A stretch of 22,605 nucleotides of DNA from Ravibacter sp964559125 (GTDB lineage Bacteria > Bacteroidota > Bacteroidia > Cytophagales > Spirosomataceae), in assembly GCA_964559125.1 (NCBI GenBank), contig CAZLGW010000062.1, positions 1 through 22,605 of the forward strand. Reading direction: 5' to 3'. How positions within the stretch are numbered: position 1 is the first letter of the stretch; each line of letters opens with the position of its first letter. A program made the position numbers and the translations under genes. Of the stretch, positions 16,401 to 22,605 are shown one piece after another. The notes beneath the pieces were generated by a model. That model had not been told where the DNA came from. It saw only the letters and a list, made by a program, of their open reading frames with translations, and ran no database searches.

Positions 16401-16565
16401 CTGGTAAACGAAAGAAGGATAGGTATCTCCCCGCAAAACGGCATAGGACTCCTGATCGTCAAACAGATAGCGAGCCTTCTCGGCCTGCTCCTCAGGGTTG
16501 AGTCGTCGCCCGATGACGGAACCTTCTTCTACGTAAAATTCCCTGACGGAGTCGCAGAAATATAG
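13419..16565 (+). CDS. Two-component propeller sensor histidine kinase
   Basis: A large transmembrane sensor of 1048 residues from the ATG at 13419. A GTG at 13392 would add nine residues in front of the signal peptide (MSPRLCLLFLILSV...LCAQ). The periplasmic part (about 25-680) has beta-propeller repeats (DENGLPQNSVKDFILDASG, FLWMTTESGIVRFDG, NLWIGTKGNGLYSLD, VLWIGTNKGLYRID, YFWISTNKGIFQLK), then a Y_Y_Y-like domain. One TM helix lies at about 757-776, then a short coiled coil. The kinase has SHDIKTPL with phospho-acceptor His829, an N box (NLLDNSIKAA, 946-955) and a glycine box (NGIGLLIVKQIA, from 1007). Unlike many HTCS proteins it lacks a receiver and AraC domain. The convergent NarL-type regulator 16 bp away is its likely partner. 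Ligand unknown. Confidence 0.9.
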   Translation: MSPRLCLLFLILSVSKVSPLCAQQSSSAVIDDYWIQNFTDENGLPQNSVKDFILDASGFLWMTTESGIVRFDGRNFRTFSGNNTSITSNRFRIFFKPLYGTPDEFYAPNEKAEILHIRKSRVEHSILTQESYFREIPPLRGKNPAWLNGVQHNFWKPDPGAIFLLSVAEKELSFFTFDKDSILLFNNGRKIWQISHQLEYYGDFFHLDGQLYHTDRIKGIQHWAPSGPKPVKITGDIKNTSSDAFLKVYSNNNMSQAFGYADKCLYLLSQQEPGTLHARLLVSDIDPESFNVAALFFDERHKKLFLGSYTKGLYVFHKRYFTVLREPPSGRKNDNVYYAQAALDSHIIITPQGAILGIDPVSKETVVRQSKNFRPSLANSRHTIARDNTGNIWVKDGSQLILHNRLDQKELLRYTLPVQITQLKEGMNNNLWIGTKGNGLYSLDQSTRSAPQHFLKIENTEVTSIAHEDKNVLWIGTNKGLYRIDLRTKALTKINPADGIYIRSLYIPEPGEIWFTTYDSGFYLFRNDRLTQFLFDKRQYLRSSHCIVEDSLGYFWISTNKGIFQLKRNDLLEYAGNQGGNGIWYNHYLLQQGFNTNEFNGGCEPCAIRLPDGFVSFPSMDGLVWFKPEEIEPELSTGEIFIDKIEADGQIFDSEDEYLSIPFTPGHLRLDISIPYYGTNQEIMLQYTLVNDDFPDEYSSLQWTPTGENDPTAIQLFNISPGSHTLLIKKVNDFGPDNHTYKKLYLTIAYPWYRTTSAYAFFFLITLLAIYLITRMNNLYLQRKNRILEEAVATRTSALTQLLGKLEISRENLEKQSFIKEQVIASISHDIKTPLRFLIRLNKKLYDHLSNGENEDSIEICKASYETGKNLDSLLSNLLEYVKTNPLNTEEITSQPIHLHTLVEEKISLFKSGFPLKQSEPLVNNDVGRRWKVVSDYHLLGIIVQNLLDNSIKAASKGFVAIFVDKDSNSLIFHNTGYPMPGAIRDWVNSKDLGLVNERRIGISPQNGIGLLIVKQIASLLGLLLRVESSPDDGTFFYVKFPDGVAEI

Positions 16566-16581
16566 GCGGGCGCGATTGTTC

Positions 16582-17226
16582 TTAAATGCCTACTTTCATT
16601 TTTGCTATCAGCTCAACAAGGTTCGACACTTCCATTTTTGCAAAAACCCTTGCCTTAAAAGTACTGATCGTAGACAACTGAAGGTTCAGAATATTACCGA
16701 TCTCCGCGGTGCTATGACCCTTTACCAACAGGTTTGCAACGTCCATTTCACGTTTCGACAGCTTCGAAAGCGGGTTCAGAGCCAACGATCCTTTATTGAT
16801 GAGCGAATTAAGCATGGTTTCCTGCAGGGAGCTGCTGAAATATTTCTTCCCGTTCTCAATACTATTCAGTGCCGTCAGGAACTCTTTTTCCGGTGCATCT
16901 TTTGAAAGAAACCCATTAGCTCCGGCCTGAAGGTAAGCCAGGCCGTACACGCTTTCGCTGTAACTTGTGAAGATCAGGATCGGCACACCGGAGTTATGGA
17001 GCCTGATTGTTTCCATCATTCCGATATTGTTCCCACCCGGAATGTTGATATCAAGGATAACGAGGTCAAAACTGTTCTGCTTAACCTGCGCTAACGTTTC
17101 AGGGAAATCGTCAGCCAGCGCTACCTCAATTCTGGGATCCAGCCCCTTCAGCAGGAACTTAATCCCGGTCCTTACCACAGCATGATCGTCTGCAATAAGA
17201 ACCTTCAAAATTTTTCGTGCGTTCAT
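16582..17226 (-). CDS. NarL/FixJ-family response regulator
   Basis: A 214-residue DNA-binding response regulator. The receiver domain (about 7-125) has the acidic pair Asp13/Asp14 (IADDHAVV), phospho-acceptor Asp59 (LVILDINIPGG), Thr87 and Lys109 (FLSKDAPEKEF). The LuxR-type helix-turn-helix (about 153-214) contains LSKREMDVANLLVKGHSTAEIGNILNL-type sequence. It is convergent with the sensor kinase, the stops being 16 bp apart with no terminator visible between them. Pairing with that kinase is inferred from adjacency. Target genes cannot be identified here. Confidence 0.92.
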   Translation of the reverse strand: MNARKILKVLIADDHAVVRTGIKFLLKGLDPRIEVALADDFPETLAQVKQNSFDLVILDINIPGGNNIGMMETIRLHNSGVPILIFTSYSESVYGLAYLQAGANGFLSKDAPEKEFLTALNSIENGKKYFSSSLQETMLNSLINKGSLALNPLSKLSKREMDVANLLVKGHSTAEIGNILNLQLSTISTFKARVFAKMEVSNLVELIAKMKVGI

Positions 17227-17324
17227 TGAAATTTTGGCTAAGCGTTTTTAAGGCAAGTGTGTTTAAACGGCCCCAAGGCCATTTACATTTGTCCGACCAT
17301 GCATAACGCATCAAAATCAAACAA

Positions 17325-17332
17325 CAAATCTA
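17325..17332 (-). promoter_or_regulatory. Possible promoter of the response regulator gene
   Basis: On the minus strand TAGATTTG matches TAnnTTTG exactly, 98 nt before the ATG at 17226. It would give a leader of roughly 90 nt. No -33 element is obvious, so this is tentative. Confidence 0.35.
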
Positions 17333-17366
17333 TCGGAAATATTAACAGCAAAAAATGATTGACAAA

Positions 17367-18611
17367 TCATTTTAGCAGCCATTTATCCATTTCTTTGTTC
17401 CACTTTTCCACAAATTCCTGGTAGAATCTGCCGGTACCCGCCCCGGCAAATCCCGTATGGATCGCTTTAACCGCTCCATCTCTCCCGATTATGATGGTAG
17501 TGGGGAAAGCAAGAAAAGTATTGAGCGCCTCAAATTTTGATTGTACATTCTCGCTATCAGGCTTTCCTCCAAACAACATTTCATACCCGATGCCATACTT
17601 ATCTACCAGCTTACCCAGGGTTTTCTTCGCATAGCCCAGGTCATCTTTTACCTCGAACCCTACACCGATGATCTCCACTCCGCGCTCTTTATTCTCCTCG
17701 TACCAGGGATTCAGAAATTCGATCTGATCGATGCAGTTGGGGCACCAGCTCCCCAGGATATCTATAATGACAACCTTTCCTTTATACCGTTCGTCACTAA
17801 GCGAAACGGTGTCGCCATCCAGGTTCGGAAGCCGCAACTCCAGCTTGCTGAATCCGGGCTTCAGGTGCGTAAGTCCGTAGGAATCGGCAAGCGCTGCGTT
17901 TTCGTTTCTCTCGCCAGTGAAATGCAGCGCCTTGCTACCAAAGCCGATCGCGCCGGAAAGCCGGCCGGTACTGTCTATTCTGCCTTGTACAAGCGTCACA
18001 CCGATGCCGCTGAAGCCGGAGAGCCAGAACTGGTCGCCGTTGATATTTCCTTCCAGCTCCCGGGTATCTCCTGTAATCGCCAATACGATGCCTTTCAGCT
18101 TATTTTCATCCTGCGAGAACACCGCTACCCGGTTGGCGGCATCGCCCTCACGCTCCGCTATTGAAAGCGACCAGGTCCCTGACAGGTTCAAGACAGGCTG
18201 CACTTCCGTTCCTGGTTTGACGAACCGGTAATCCTCGCTGCTTTTTGCTTCAAAACCGAGTATGCGGGATGTATTTCCGGGTGCCAGATGCCTGTACTCC
18301 CCGGATAGTGAGCCGTCGGGCAGAATTTTAGCAAACAGCTTATAGTCAAAAGTTTCGGGTGATACGTGGAGGGAGTCTTTCCCTACCCTTTCAAGCCGGA
18401 AAGTATCCCTGCGCTCTCCGTCAAGTACCGTGAAAACGGTTTCAGACCCCTTCTTCCCAATCTCGAAATTAACGGGTACCTGTTCGTCGTCTACCCGGAA
18501 AACCCCTCTCCATATCCCGTCTCTGAGTTCCGGATCCTTTTCACAGCCTGATAATAGCATCAAAGCAAAAAACCAGGATAGATGGTGTCGTTGTTTTAAG
18601 AAAGAATTCAT
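17367..18611 (-). CDS. Thioredoxin-fold (TlpA/ResA-like) lipoprotein
   Basis: A 414-residue envelope lipoprotein with lipobox LLSGC (Cys23). Residues about 30-240 form a beta-rich region of unknown type with two similar halves: DGIWRGVFRV...SLSGEYR and LSGTWSLSI...RLSGAIGFG. The C-terminal domain (about 250-414) is TlpA/AhpC-like, with the redox site GSWCPNCIDQIEFLNPWYEE (Cys290-Pro-Asn-Cys293) and the cis-Pro region FPTTIIIGRDG. Likely a periplasmic thiol-disulfide oxidoreductase. It starts 24 bp after the serine hydrolase gene on the same strand, so the two are probably co-transcribed. Partner proteins are unknown. Confidence 0.88.
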   Translation of the reverse strand: MNSFLKQRHHLSWFFALMLLSGCEKDPELRDGIWRGVFRVDDEQVPVNFEIGKKGSETVFTVLDGERRDTFRLERVGKDSLHVSPETFDYKLFAKILPDGSLSGEYRHLAPGNTSRILGFEAKSSEDYRFVKPGTEVQPVLNLSGTWSLSIAEREGDAANRVAVFSQDENKLKGIVLAITGDTRELEGNINGDQFWLSGFSGIGVTLVQGRIDSTGRLSGAIGFGSKALHFTGERNENAALADSYGLTHLKPGFSKLELRLPNLDGDTVSLSDERYKGKVVIIDILGSWCPNCIDQIEFLNPWYEENKERGVEIIGVGFEVKDDLGYAKKTLGKLVDKYGIGYEMLFGGKPDSENVQSKFEALNTFLAFPTTIIIGRDGAVKAIHTGFAGAGTGRFYQEFVEKWNKEMDKWLLK

Positions 18612-18635
18612 TTTATAAAGCTTAAGATAGAATAG

Positions 18636-19184
18636 TTATCGAAGATTGCTGACAAGATCTGCCAGCACCTGCTTTCCGAATGCCCAGTCCCCTAGACCGG
18701 AGGATGCGTTGATGTGTCCCTGTTTCCCTACGGAAACAAAGCTGCTGCCCCATTTTCCGGCAAAGTAGGCCGACCGTTCCAGTGTCATGTAAATGTCGTC
18801 GGCGCTTGCTACTACTACAGAGGGAAAAGGCAGTTTTTCTATGGGTACCGGGGTAAAACCCTCCACAAAAGAAAGGCGGCGGGATTGTTCGGCATCTGCG
18901 GGAGCGACGAGCATCGCACCTGCCACGCGATCAGAAGTGTAGCGACTGCTCCAATGGGCCAGGGTTATACATCCCAGGCTGTGTGCTATCAGAACTACAG
19001 GAGATGTCCCGCCCTGAAGACGCTCCTGGAGGCGTTCCACCCACTTTTCCATAACGGGCCAGTCCCAGTTATCCTGCTCCACGCGTTCGAACTCCGCCGC
19101 GTTCTGCCGCTCCCATATAGTTTGCCAATGACCGCCGTCGGATCCGGCAAGGCCTGGCATCGTCCAAAATTTAATCCCGTTCAT
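18636..19184 (-). CDS. RBBP9/YdeN-family alpha/beta serine hydrolase
   Basis: A small 182-residue alpha/beta hydrolase. It shows the RBBP9/YdeN start TMPGLAGSDGGHWQTIWE, a nucleophile elbow IAHSLGC with Ser69, an acid at Asp129/130 (ASADDIY) and His157 (GKQGHINASSG). Substrates of the family are poorly known. The ATG at 19184 was chosen over an in-frame ATG at 19220 because homologues begin a few residues before PGL, and because an exact promoter motif (TATTTTTG) at 19225-19218 covers the earlier ATG. The thioredoxin-fold lipoprotein follows. Confidence 0.86.
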   Translation of the reverse strand: MNGIKFWTMPGLAGSDGGHWQTIWERQNAAEFERVEQDNWDWPVMEKWVERLQERLQGGTSPVVLIAHSLGCITLAHWSSRYTSDRVAGAMLVAPADAEQSRRLSFVEGFTPVPIEKLPFPSVVVASADDIYMTLERSAYFAGKWGSSFVSVGKQGHINASSGLGDWAFGKQVLADLVSNLR

Positions 19185-19217
19185 CCTGATTTTTACGCAG
19201 ACCTGGTTGCCAATATG

Positions 19218-19225
19218 CAAAAATA
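19218..19225 (-). promoter_or_regulatory. Predicted promoter of the hydrolase-thioredoxin lipoprotein pair
   Basis: On the minus strand TATTTTTG is an exact TAnnTTTG match, 33 nt before the ATG at 19184. It overlaps the alternative upstream ATG and therefore decides the start. No clear -33 element. Confidence 0.5.
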
Positions 19226-19302
19226 GAACGCCGGCCGGTTATCTTACAGGCTCTGCAATGAAAAAGCCGGTACTATTGGGGATATTACAACCGGGAAAAC
19301 TG

Positions 19303-20193
19303 CTATCTGACGGGCTGCTTTTTACGCTTCAGATGCTTTTCGTACAGCATCTGGAGGATGCCGTCCTTCAGTCCTACGTCAGGAACGTTCACAATTTCTG
19401 CTCCCGCCCATTCCATAGCCGCAATATAGATATCACCTGCCGGTACGATCACGTCCGCCCTGTCGGGGTTAAGCATCAATTTGTTAATACGGTCTTCGAG
19501 GTTGAAATCGGCTATATAATCCCTCATACGCCGGATCTCTTCGAGGCTCGTAGACCATTCGGTCAGCTTGGAAGAAAGGTCAAATAGCTTATTGATATTT
19601 CCTCCTGTACCGACGGCCTTTACAGGTTCAGAAAAATCGACATGATCTTTTATCCAGCCCTGCATGGATTTCCAGGCTCCTTTCGACTCTTTCCCCTCCA
19701 GTAACCGCACCGAGCCCAGCTTGAAAGATTTTGAAGCGATCTTTACGCGATCCATATAAAGATTCAGCTCCGTGCTACCTCCTCCTACATCGATATGCAG
19801 ATACTGGCCGTTGTCCAACGCCTTTACGACCACGTTATTGGTGAGTTCCGCCTCCTTCTGTCCGTCTATGATATGGATGTTTATCCCCGTCCTTTTTTCT
19901 ATGCGGTCCCGTACTTCCATCCCGTTTGCCGATTCCCGCATGGCAGAAGTAGCACAGGCCATATAGTCCTCAATTTCGTGCAGCTCCATCAGCAACTGGT
20001 AGACCAGCATCAGCTTTACCATCCGGTCTTCGCTATACTCGCTGATCCTGCCTTCTGTAAAAACATCATGGCCGAGCCGCAGGGGAAACCGTACATACTC
20101 GACCTTTTTCATCCTTGTAACATCCGCGTGGAGCACGGAAGAGATCTGCATCCGGGCAGCATTGGTTCCTATATCTATCGCAGCAAATTTCAC
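19303..20193 (-). CDS. Ppx/GppA family exopolyphosphatase
   Basis: A sugar-kinase/HSP70-fold phosphatase acting on polyphosphate or pppGpp. The 296 residues contain KFAAIDIGTNAARM at the N-terminus, ATSAMRES (81-88), DGQKEAELTNN (catalytic Glu region, 110-120) and HIDVGGGSTELNLY (133-146). A GTG at 20193 is the chosen start because it directly precedes the conserved KFAAIDIG. An in-frame ATG at 20283 would add 30 residues with no family resemblance, and a TACTTTG promoter-like sequence (20250-20244) lies between the two. The length matches the short Ppx forms without the C-terminal helical domain. No ppk gene is nearby. Confidence 0.87.
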   Translation of the reverse strand: MKFAAIDIGTNAARMQISSVLHADVTRMKKVEYVRFPLRLGHDVFTEGRISEYSEDRMVKLMLVYQLLMELHEIEDYMACATSAMRESANGMEVRDRIEKRTGINIHIIDGQKEAELTNNVVVKALDNGQYLHIDVGGGSTELNLYMDRVKIASKSFKLGSVRLLEGKESKGAWKSMQGWIKDHVDFSEPVKAVGTGGNINKLFDLSSKLTEWSTSLEEIRRMRDYIADFNLEDRINKLMLNPDRADVIVPAGDIYIAAMEWAGAEIVNVPDVGLKDGILQMLYEKHLKRKKQPVR

Positions 20194-20300
20194 AGTTAAC
20201 TGGCCAGCCTTATTTTTTGTAATGTTACTTTCTGTTAAAAATCCAAAGTAACACACATTTGCGGGTTTTCCCAACAGCGGCATATCCCGCTTTGAAAATC

Positions 20301-21737
20301 TTACCGGCCGAACTGGTACAACAATTTTAAGCGCCCTCCGAATCCGCCGGGCTTGTCGATATAGGGGATATCTTTGTTCTGAAAATGATAATAGGCTTCC
20401 GCCTGTATTACCAAGGGGTCGAAAATCTTCTCGACACCGAGTACCGGGCTGAAATTATTGATGACCGGATAATTCAGTTTCCTGTATTTCAGGTCGGAAA
20501 CCTTCCGGAGCTTATGACCATCCCAGAAATCATATTCCAGCGTTTGTCTGAACCTGATATTCAGATGAGTGCCTACGCTTCCGGTCAGCACAAAGCCCCC
20601 AGGCAGCGGTTGCCTGTAGCCTGCAAATAAAGGAATCTGGGTGAGCGTGCTATAGGTAGTGATGTTCATGATATCTCCGGCGAGCGGAGCTCCTTTTCCG
20701 AATGTCTTCCTGAAATTCTGCCCTGTCTGCTCTGCGAAAACCTTTTCGTTAAAAAACTCCAGATGGTCATAGTGGGTACGGTTAATGCCCCAGGTTACGG
20801 AAATATTCGGAAAAAGCAGAAATTCATTCACTGCACCGAAAGTATACATATTCTTTGTCCTGCTTCCTGTAAGTCCTATCCTGTAAGGACGCGAGGTAAT
20901 GAAAGGGGGTAAAATATTTTTCTGCTCCAGGGACTCTACATTTTGCAGGGATTTTTCAGCCTTTTTTTCAGATGATGCCACTTTTCCCTGTAAAATTCTG
21001 GTAAAGCCGGATGCAGAATTTTTCCTCCCCAGGCTTTCGCGGGATTTATTTTCCCTCAGAATCTCTGTAAATCCGGCCGGCTCCCGCGTCTCGCGGTTTG
21101 CCACGTTTTCAGGCGACATTACGGCTTCGGCAGTACTTGGCCCTTCCTGGCGACCGATGGCCTTCTCCAGCGGCTGAAAACGGCCGTTGTCGCTGTCTGT
21201 TTCCTGTATGCCTGATACGCTCCCCGCCGGGTCGCTGTCTTTTATTTCCGTAACCTTGTCCGGCAGAATATTCCCGCTATTCCCTGTAACAGGTGTTCCG
21301 GGTTCGATCCGGCTCTGATTTACATCCGTATACGTCTTACTTCCTGCTTCTTCCGCTACGACCGGTACCTCCGTCTGCCTGTATTCTCCCCGGCTTGTTA
21401 CTACGGCATGGTCAGAAGTTGCGGGCTTCTGCTCCTCCGGTAATTTATTCTCATTATTCTCCGGGTTCTCATAGCGACTTACGATCTGTTTCAGCTCCGC
21501 TATTTCCTCCCGCAACTCCGTATTCTGGTAATACAATAAACCACAGGCGACGCTCAGACCGGCGACGAACGATGCGGCAGCGCCATATGCAATTTTAGAG
21601 CGGTACGATTTCCAGAAACTACCCGGCGTATTTACCTTATAGTATTTCTGAAAGCGATTCCAGTCTTCATCGGCAAATTCCGGCTGGATTCCCTCTAGCT
21701 TTTTTCGTATCGTTTCTTCAAATCTGTTAGTTTTCAT
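20301..21737 (-). CDS. Putative anti-sigma-like protein with C-terminal outer-membrane beta-barrel
   Basis: A 478-residue protein with four visible parts. Residues 1-48 are charged and cytoplasmic-looking (FEETIRKKLEGIQ, EDWNRFQKYYKV), as in Bacteroidota anti-sigma factors. Residues 49-69 are a TM helix. A short coiled coil at 70-90 leads into a long polar linker (about 90-280) rich in Glu, Ser, Thr and Pro. Residues about 280-478 have alternating aromatic/hydrophobic strands (NISVTWGINRTHYDHL, GGFVLTGSVGTHLNIRFRQT, VIQAEAYYHFQ) ending GGRLKLLYQFGR, like PorT/OMP_b-brl proteins. Its start overlaps the end of the ECF sigma gene by 11 bp, so translation is probably coupled. Controlling that sigma factor is an inference; barrel insertion in the outer membrane is not proven. 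Confidence 0.75.
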   Translation of the reverse strand: MKTNRFEETIRKKLEGIQPEFADEDWNRFQKYYKVNTPGSFWKSYRSKIAYGAAASFVAGLSVACGLLYYQNTELREEIAELKQIVSRYENPENNENKLPEEQKPATSDHAVVTSRGEYRQTEVPVVAEEAGSKTYTDVNQSRIEPGTPVTGNSGNILPDKVTEIKDSDPAGSVSGIQETDSDNGRFQPLEKAIGRQEGPSTAEAVMSPENVANRETREPAGFTEILRENKSRESLGRKNSASGFTRILQGKVASSEKKAEKSLQNVESLEQKNILPPFITSRPYRIGLTGSRTKNMYTFGAVNEFLLFPNISVTWGINRTHYDHLEFFNEKVFAEQTGQNFRKTFGKGAPLAGDIMNITTYSTLTQIPLFAGYRQPLPGGFVLTGSVGTHLNIRFRQTLEYDFWDGHKLRKVSDLKYRKLNYPVINNFSPVLGVEKIFDPLVIQAEAYYHFQNKDIPYIDKPGGFGGRLKLLYQFGR

Positions 21738-22341
21738 TTTGTTTAAAAGACCGTAACTCCCAATCCTTCGGAAAAAGGTCCGGGTAATATTGCTTGATCA
21801 GATGCTGCAGGCGCGCCCGGGCCCTCATGTAGTGAGAACGGACCGTCGCCTCGTTGATGTCGAGGATCGCCGCTATTTCCCTATGGTTATAGCCATCCAC
21901 GACATGCAGCATGAAAACACTCCTGTAAACCGGCTTTATAACCTGCAAAAGCCCTATAATCTCTTCGCCCGTTAATTTCTCCACCACATTGTCATCAAAC
22001 CTCGGAACGGGTGCGTCTTCGAGAGCAATCCTGTCCTTCTGATGCTTGTGGTTTTTCCGGTAGTAACTGATAGCCGTATTAATGACGATCGTTCTGAGCC
22101 AGGCTTTGAACGGCTGATTGGGATCATACCGGTGCAGGTTCTGGAACATCTTCAGGAACGACTCGTTCAAAACCTCTTCCGCCTCTTCATACGAAGAACA
22201 GTAGCGCAGGCTTATTCCTTTCACATAACTGAAATATCGCTTAAATATAGTCCTCTGAGCCAGATTGTTACCTTGTATACAAGCTTCAACCAGGCTTTCA
22301 AAATCATCCCCGTCAAAAGAAGATCCGGATCTCAGTAGCAA
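21727..22341 (-). CDS. ECF-type RNA polymerase sigma factor
   Basis: A sigma-70 family factor of 204 residues with only regions 2 and 4. Region 2 spans about 29-98 (FKRYFSYVKGISLRYC, EEAEEVLNESFLKMFQNL, PFKAWLRTIVINTAISYYRKN) and region 4 about 125-182 (VIKPVYRSVFMLHVVDGYNHREIAAIL, EATVRSHYMRARARLQHLIKQ). No ATG or GTG exists in frame upstream of region 2, so the start is taken as TTG at 22341. The open frame runs further up to a TGA and an ATT codon could also serve. The downstream gene overlaps by 11 bp and looks like its membrane regulator. Confidence 0.92.
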   Translation of the reverse strand: MLLRSGSSFDGDDFESLVEACIQGNNLAQRTIFKRYFSYVKGISLRYCSSYEEAEEVLNESFLKMFQNLHRYDPNQPFKAWLRTIVINTAISYYRKNHKHQKDRIALEDAPVPRFDDNVVEKLTGEEIIGLLQVIKPVYRSVFMLHVVDGYNHREIAAILDINEATVRSHYMRARARLQHLIKQYYPDLFPKDWELRSFKQNEN

Positions 22342-22377
22342 TGTCTGTTCAATTGAGTATATGCTAACAATATACGG

Positions 22378-22404
22378 TACGTCGGGAGGGACTTGTTTGT
22401 TTCA
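22378..22404 (-). promoter_or_regulatory. Possible ECF-type (self-controlled) promoter of the sigma gene
   Basis: On the minus strand TGAAAC (22404-22399), a 17-nt spacer and CGTA (22381-22378) resemble general ECF promoters (GAAC-type -35, CGT-type -10). No exact TAnnTTTG lies in the region; TATATTG (22374-22368) is the nearest housekeeping alternative. Purely sequence-based. Confidence 0.3.
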
Positions 22405-22463
22405 AATGTTGCAATTTTTTTGATGTTTTTTGAGGGTGCTATCTTCCTAGTCTTGTGCGCTTC

Positions 22464-22551
22464 CCCCCGACTCCGTTACACTCCGTCGGGGGTTATGCAC
22501 GTGAGCGGCCCTACGGGACGGCAGGCCCCTGAGCGTAGCAGAAGGGCAGGC
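22464..22551. repeat. GC-rich extragenic repeat/palindrome region
   Basis: CCCCCGAC (22464-22471) and GTCGGGGG (22485-22492) form an 8-bp inverted repeat whose loop holds a second CTCCGT copy (22471-22476, 22481-22486). GCAGGC is repeated at 22521-22526 and 22546-22551, flanking CCTGAGCGTAGCAGAAGGG. The block differs in composition from the A/T-rich sequence next to it and has no convincing coding content. It looks like a dispersed extragenic palindromic repeat. Confidence 0.5.
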
Positions 22552-22553
22552 AC

Positions 22554-22588
22554 AAAAAAAGGGAGACCCTCTTTGATAAGGATCTCCC
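22554..22588 (-). terminator. Intrinsic terminator for a minus-strand gene right of the window
   Basis: On the minus strand GGGAGATCCT (22588-22579) pairs with AGGGTCTCCC (22570-22561) over 10 bp with one U-G wobble, followed by seven T (22560-22554). The wobble becomes a C-A mismatch on the plus strand, so it works in the minus direction. It separates the sigma gene from an upstream transcript outside the window. Confidence 0.75.
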
Positions 22589-22605
22589 TGTCGTAATGTC
22601 TGTGG

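Noticed and set aside
17284..17291. Exact TAnnTTTG match (TACATTTG) on the plus strand
   Set aside because: No plus-strand gene follows for 5 kb; could drive antisense RNA but nothing supports it.
22393..22596. 67-codon plus-strand frame at the right edge
   Set aside because: Runs through the palindromic repeat block and the minus-strand terminator; composition is not protein-like.

Overview
This 22.6 kb window comes from a Bacteroidota chromosome. The evidence is exact copies of the Bacteroidota -7 promoter motif (TAnnTTTG) ahead of several genes, no clear Shine-Dalgarno sequences, lipoproteins with short lipoboxes, a periplasmic 'two-component propeller' sensor kinase, and an ECF sigma factor paired with a TM/beta-barrel protein. 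Base composition looks close to 50% GC, which would suit a Cytophagales/Dyadobacter-like organism, but that placement is inference. No tRNA, rRNA, CRISPR array, insertion sequence or phage gene was seen. Most of the window is chromosomal housekeeping and regulatory DNA.

Left (1-3.6 kb): the trpE-trpG start of a tryptophan operon reads leftwards off the window. It is preceded by a leader region with a 24-residue leader peptide carrying three consecutive Trp codons, then a 13-bp terminator hairpin with a T tract, which is the layout of ribosome-dependent transcription attenuation. The divergent gene is nth (endonuclease III), followed by a lipoprotein with two FKBP domains and a bidirectional terminator.

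Left-centre (3.6-7.3 kb, minus strand): a calcineurin-like metallophosphoesterase, a cysteine-free hemerythrin-type di-iron protein of the RIC/YtfE family, and an enlarged arginine-deiminase-family protein. A short repeat family appears between the first two.

Centre (7.4-12.2 kb, plus strand): a Fe-S assembly operon, sufC-sufD-sufS-sufE, a MIP18/DUF59 gene and a BrxA/BrxB-type bacilliredoxin. It has a recognisable promoter and ends in a 16-bp terminator hairpin. sufB is not next to it. A 24-bp perfect palindrome lies between sufC and sufD.

Right-centre (12.2-17.3 kb): a VWA-domain protein whose promoter motif lies only 4 nt before its ATG, then a large propeller/Y_Y_Y sensor histidine kinase. 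Its likely partner, a NarL-type response regulator, is encoded convergently.

Right (17.3-22.6 kb, minus strand): an RBBP9-like serine hydrolase and a thioredoxin-fold lipoprotein (probably co-transcribed), a Ppx/GppA phosphatase with a probable GTG start, and an ECF sigma factor (TTG start) overlapping a protein that looks like an anti-sigma factor fused to an outer-membrane beta-barrel. The right edge holds a GC-rich repeat region and a terminator for a minus-strand gene outside the window.

The most interesting items are the trp attenuator, the sigma factor/trans-envelope protein pair, the link between Fe-S assembly and bacilliredoxin, and the HisKA kinase/NarL regulator pair.
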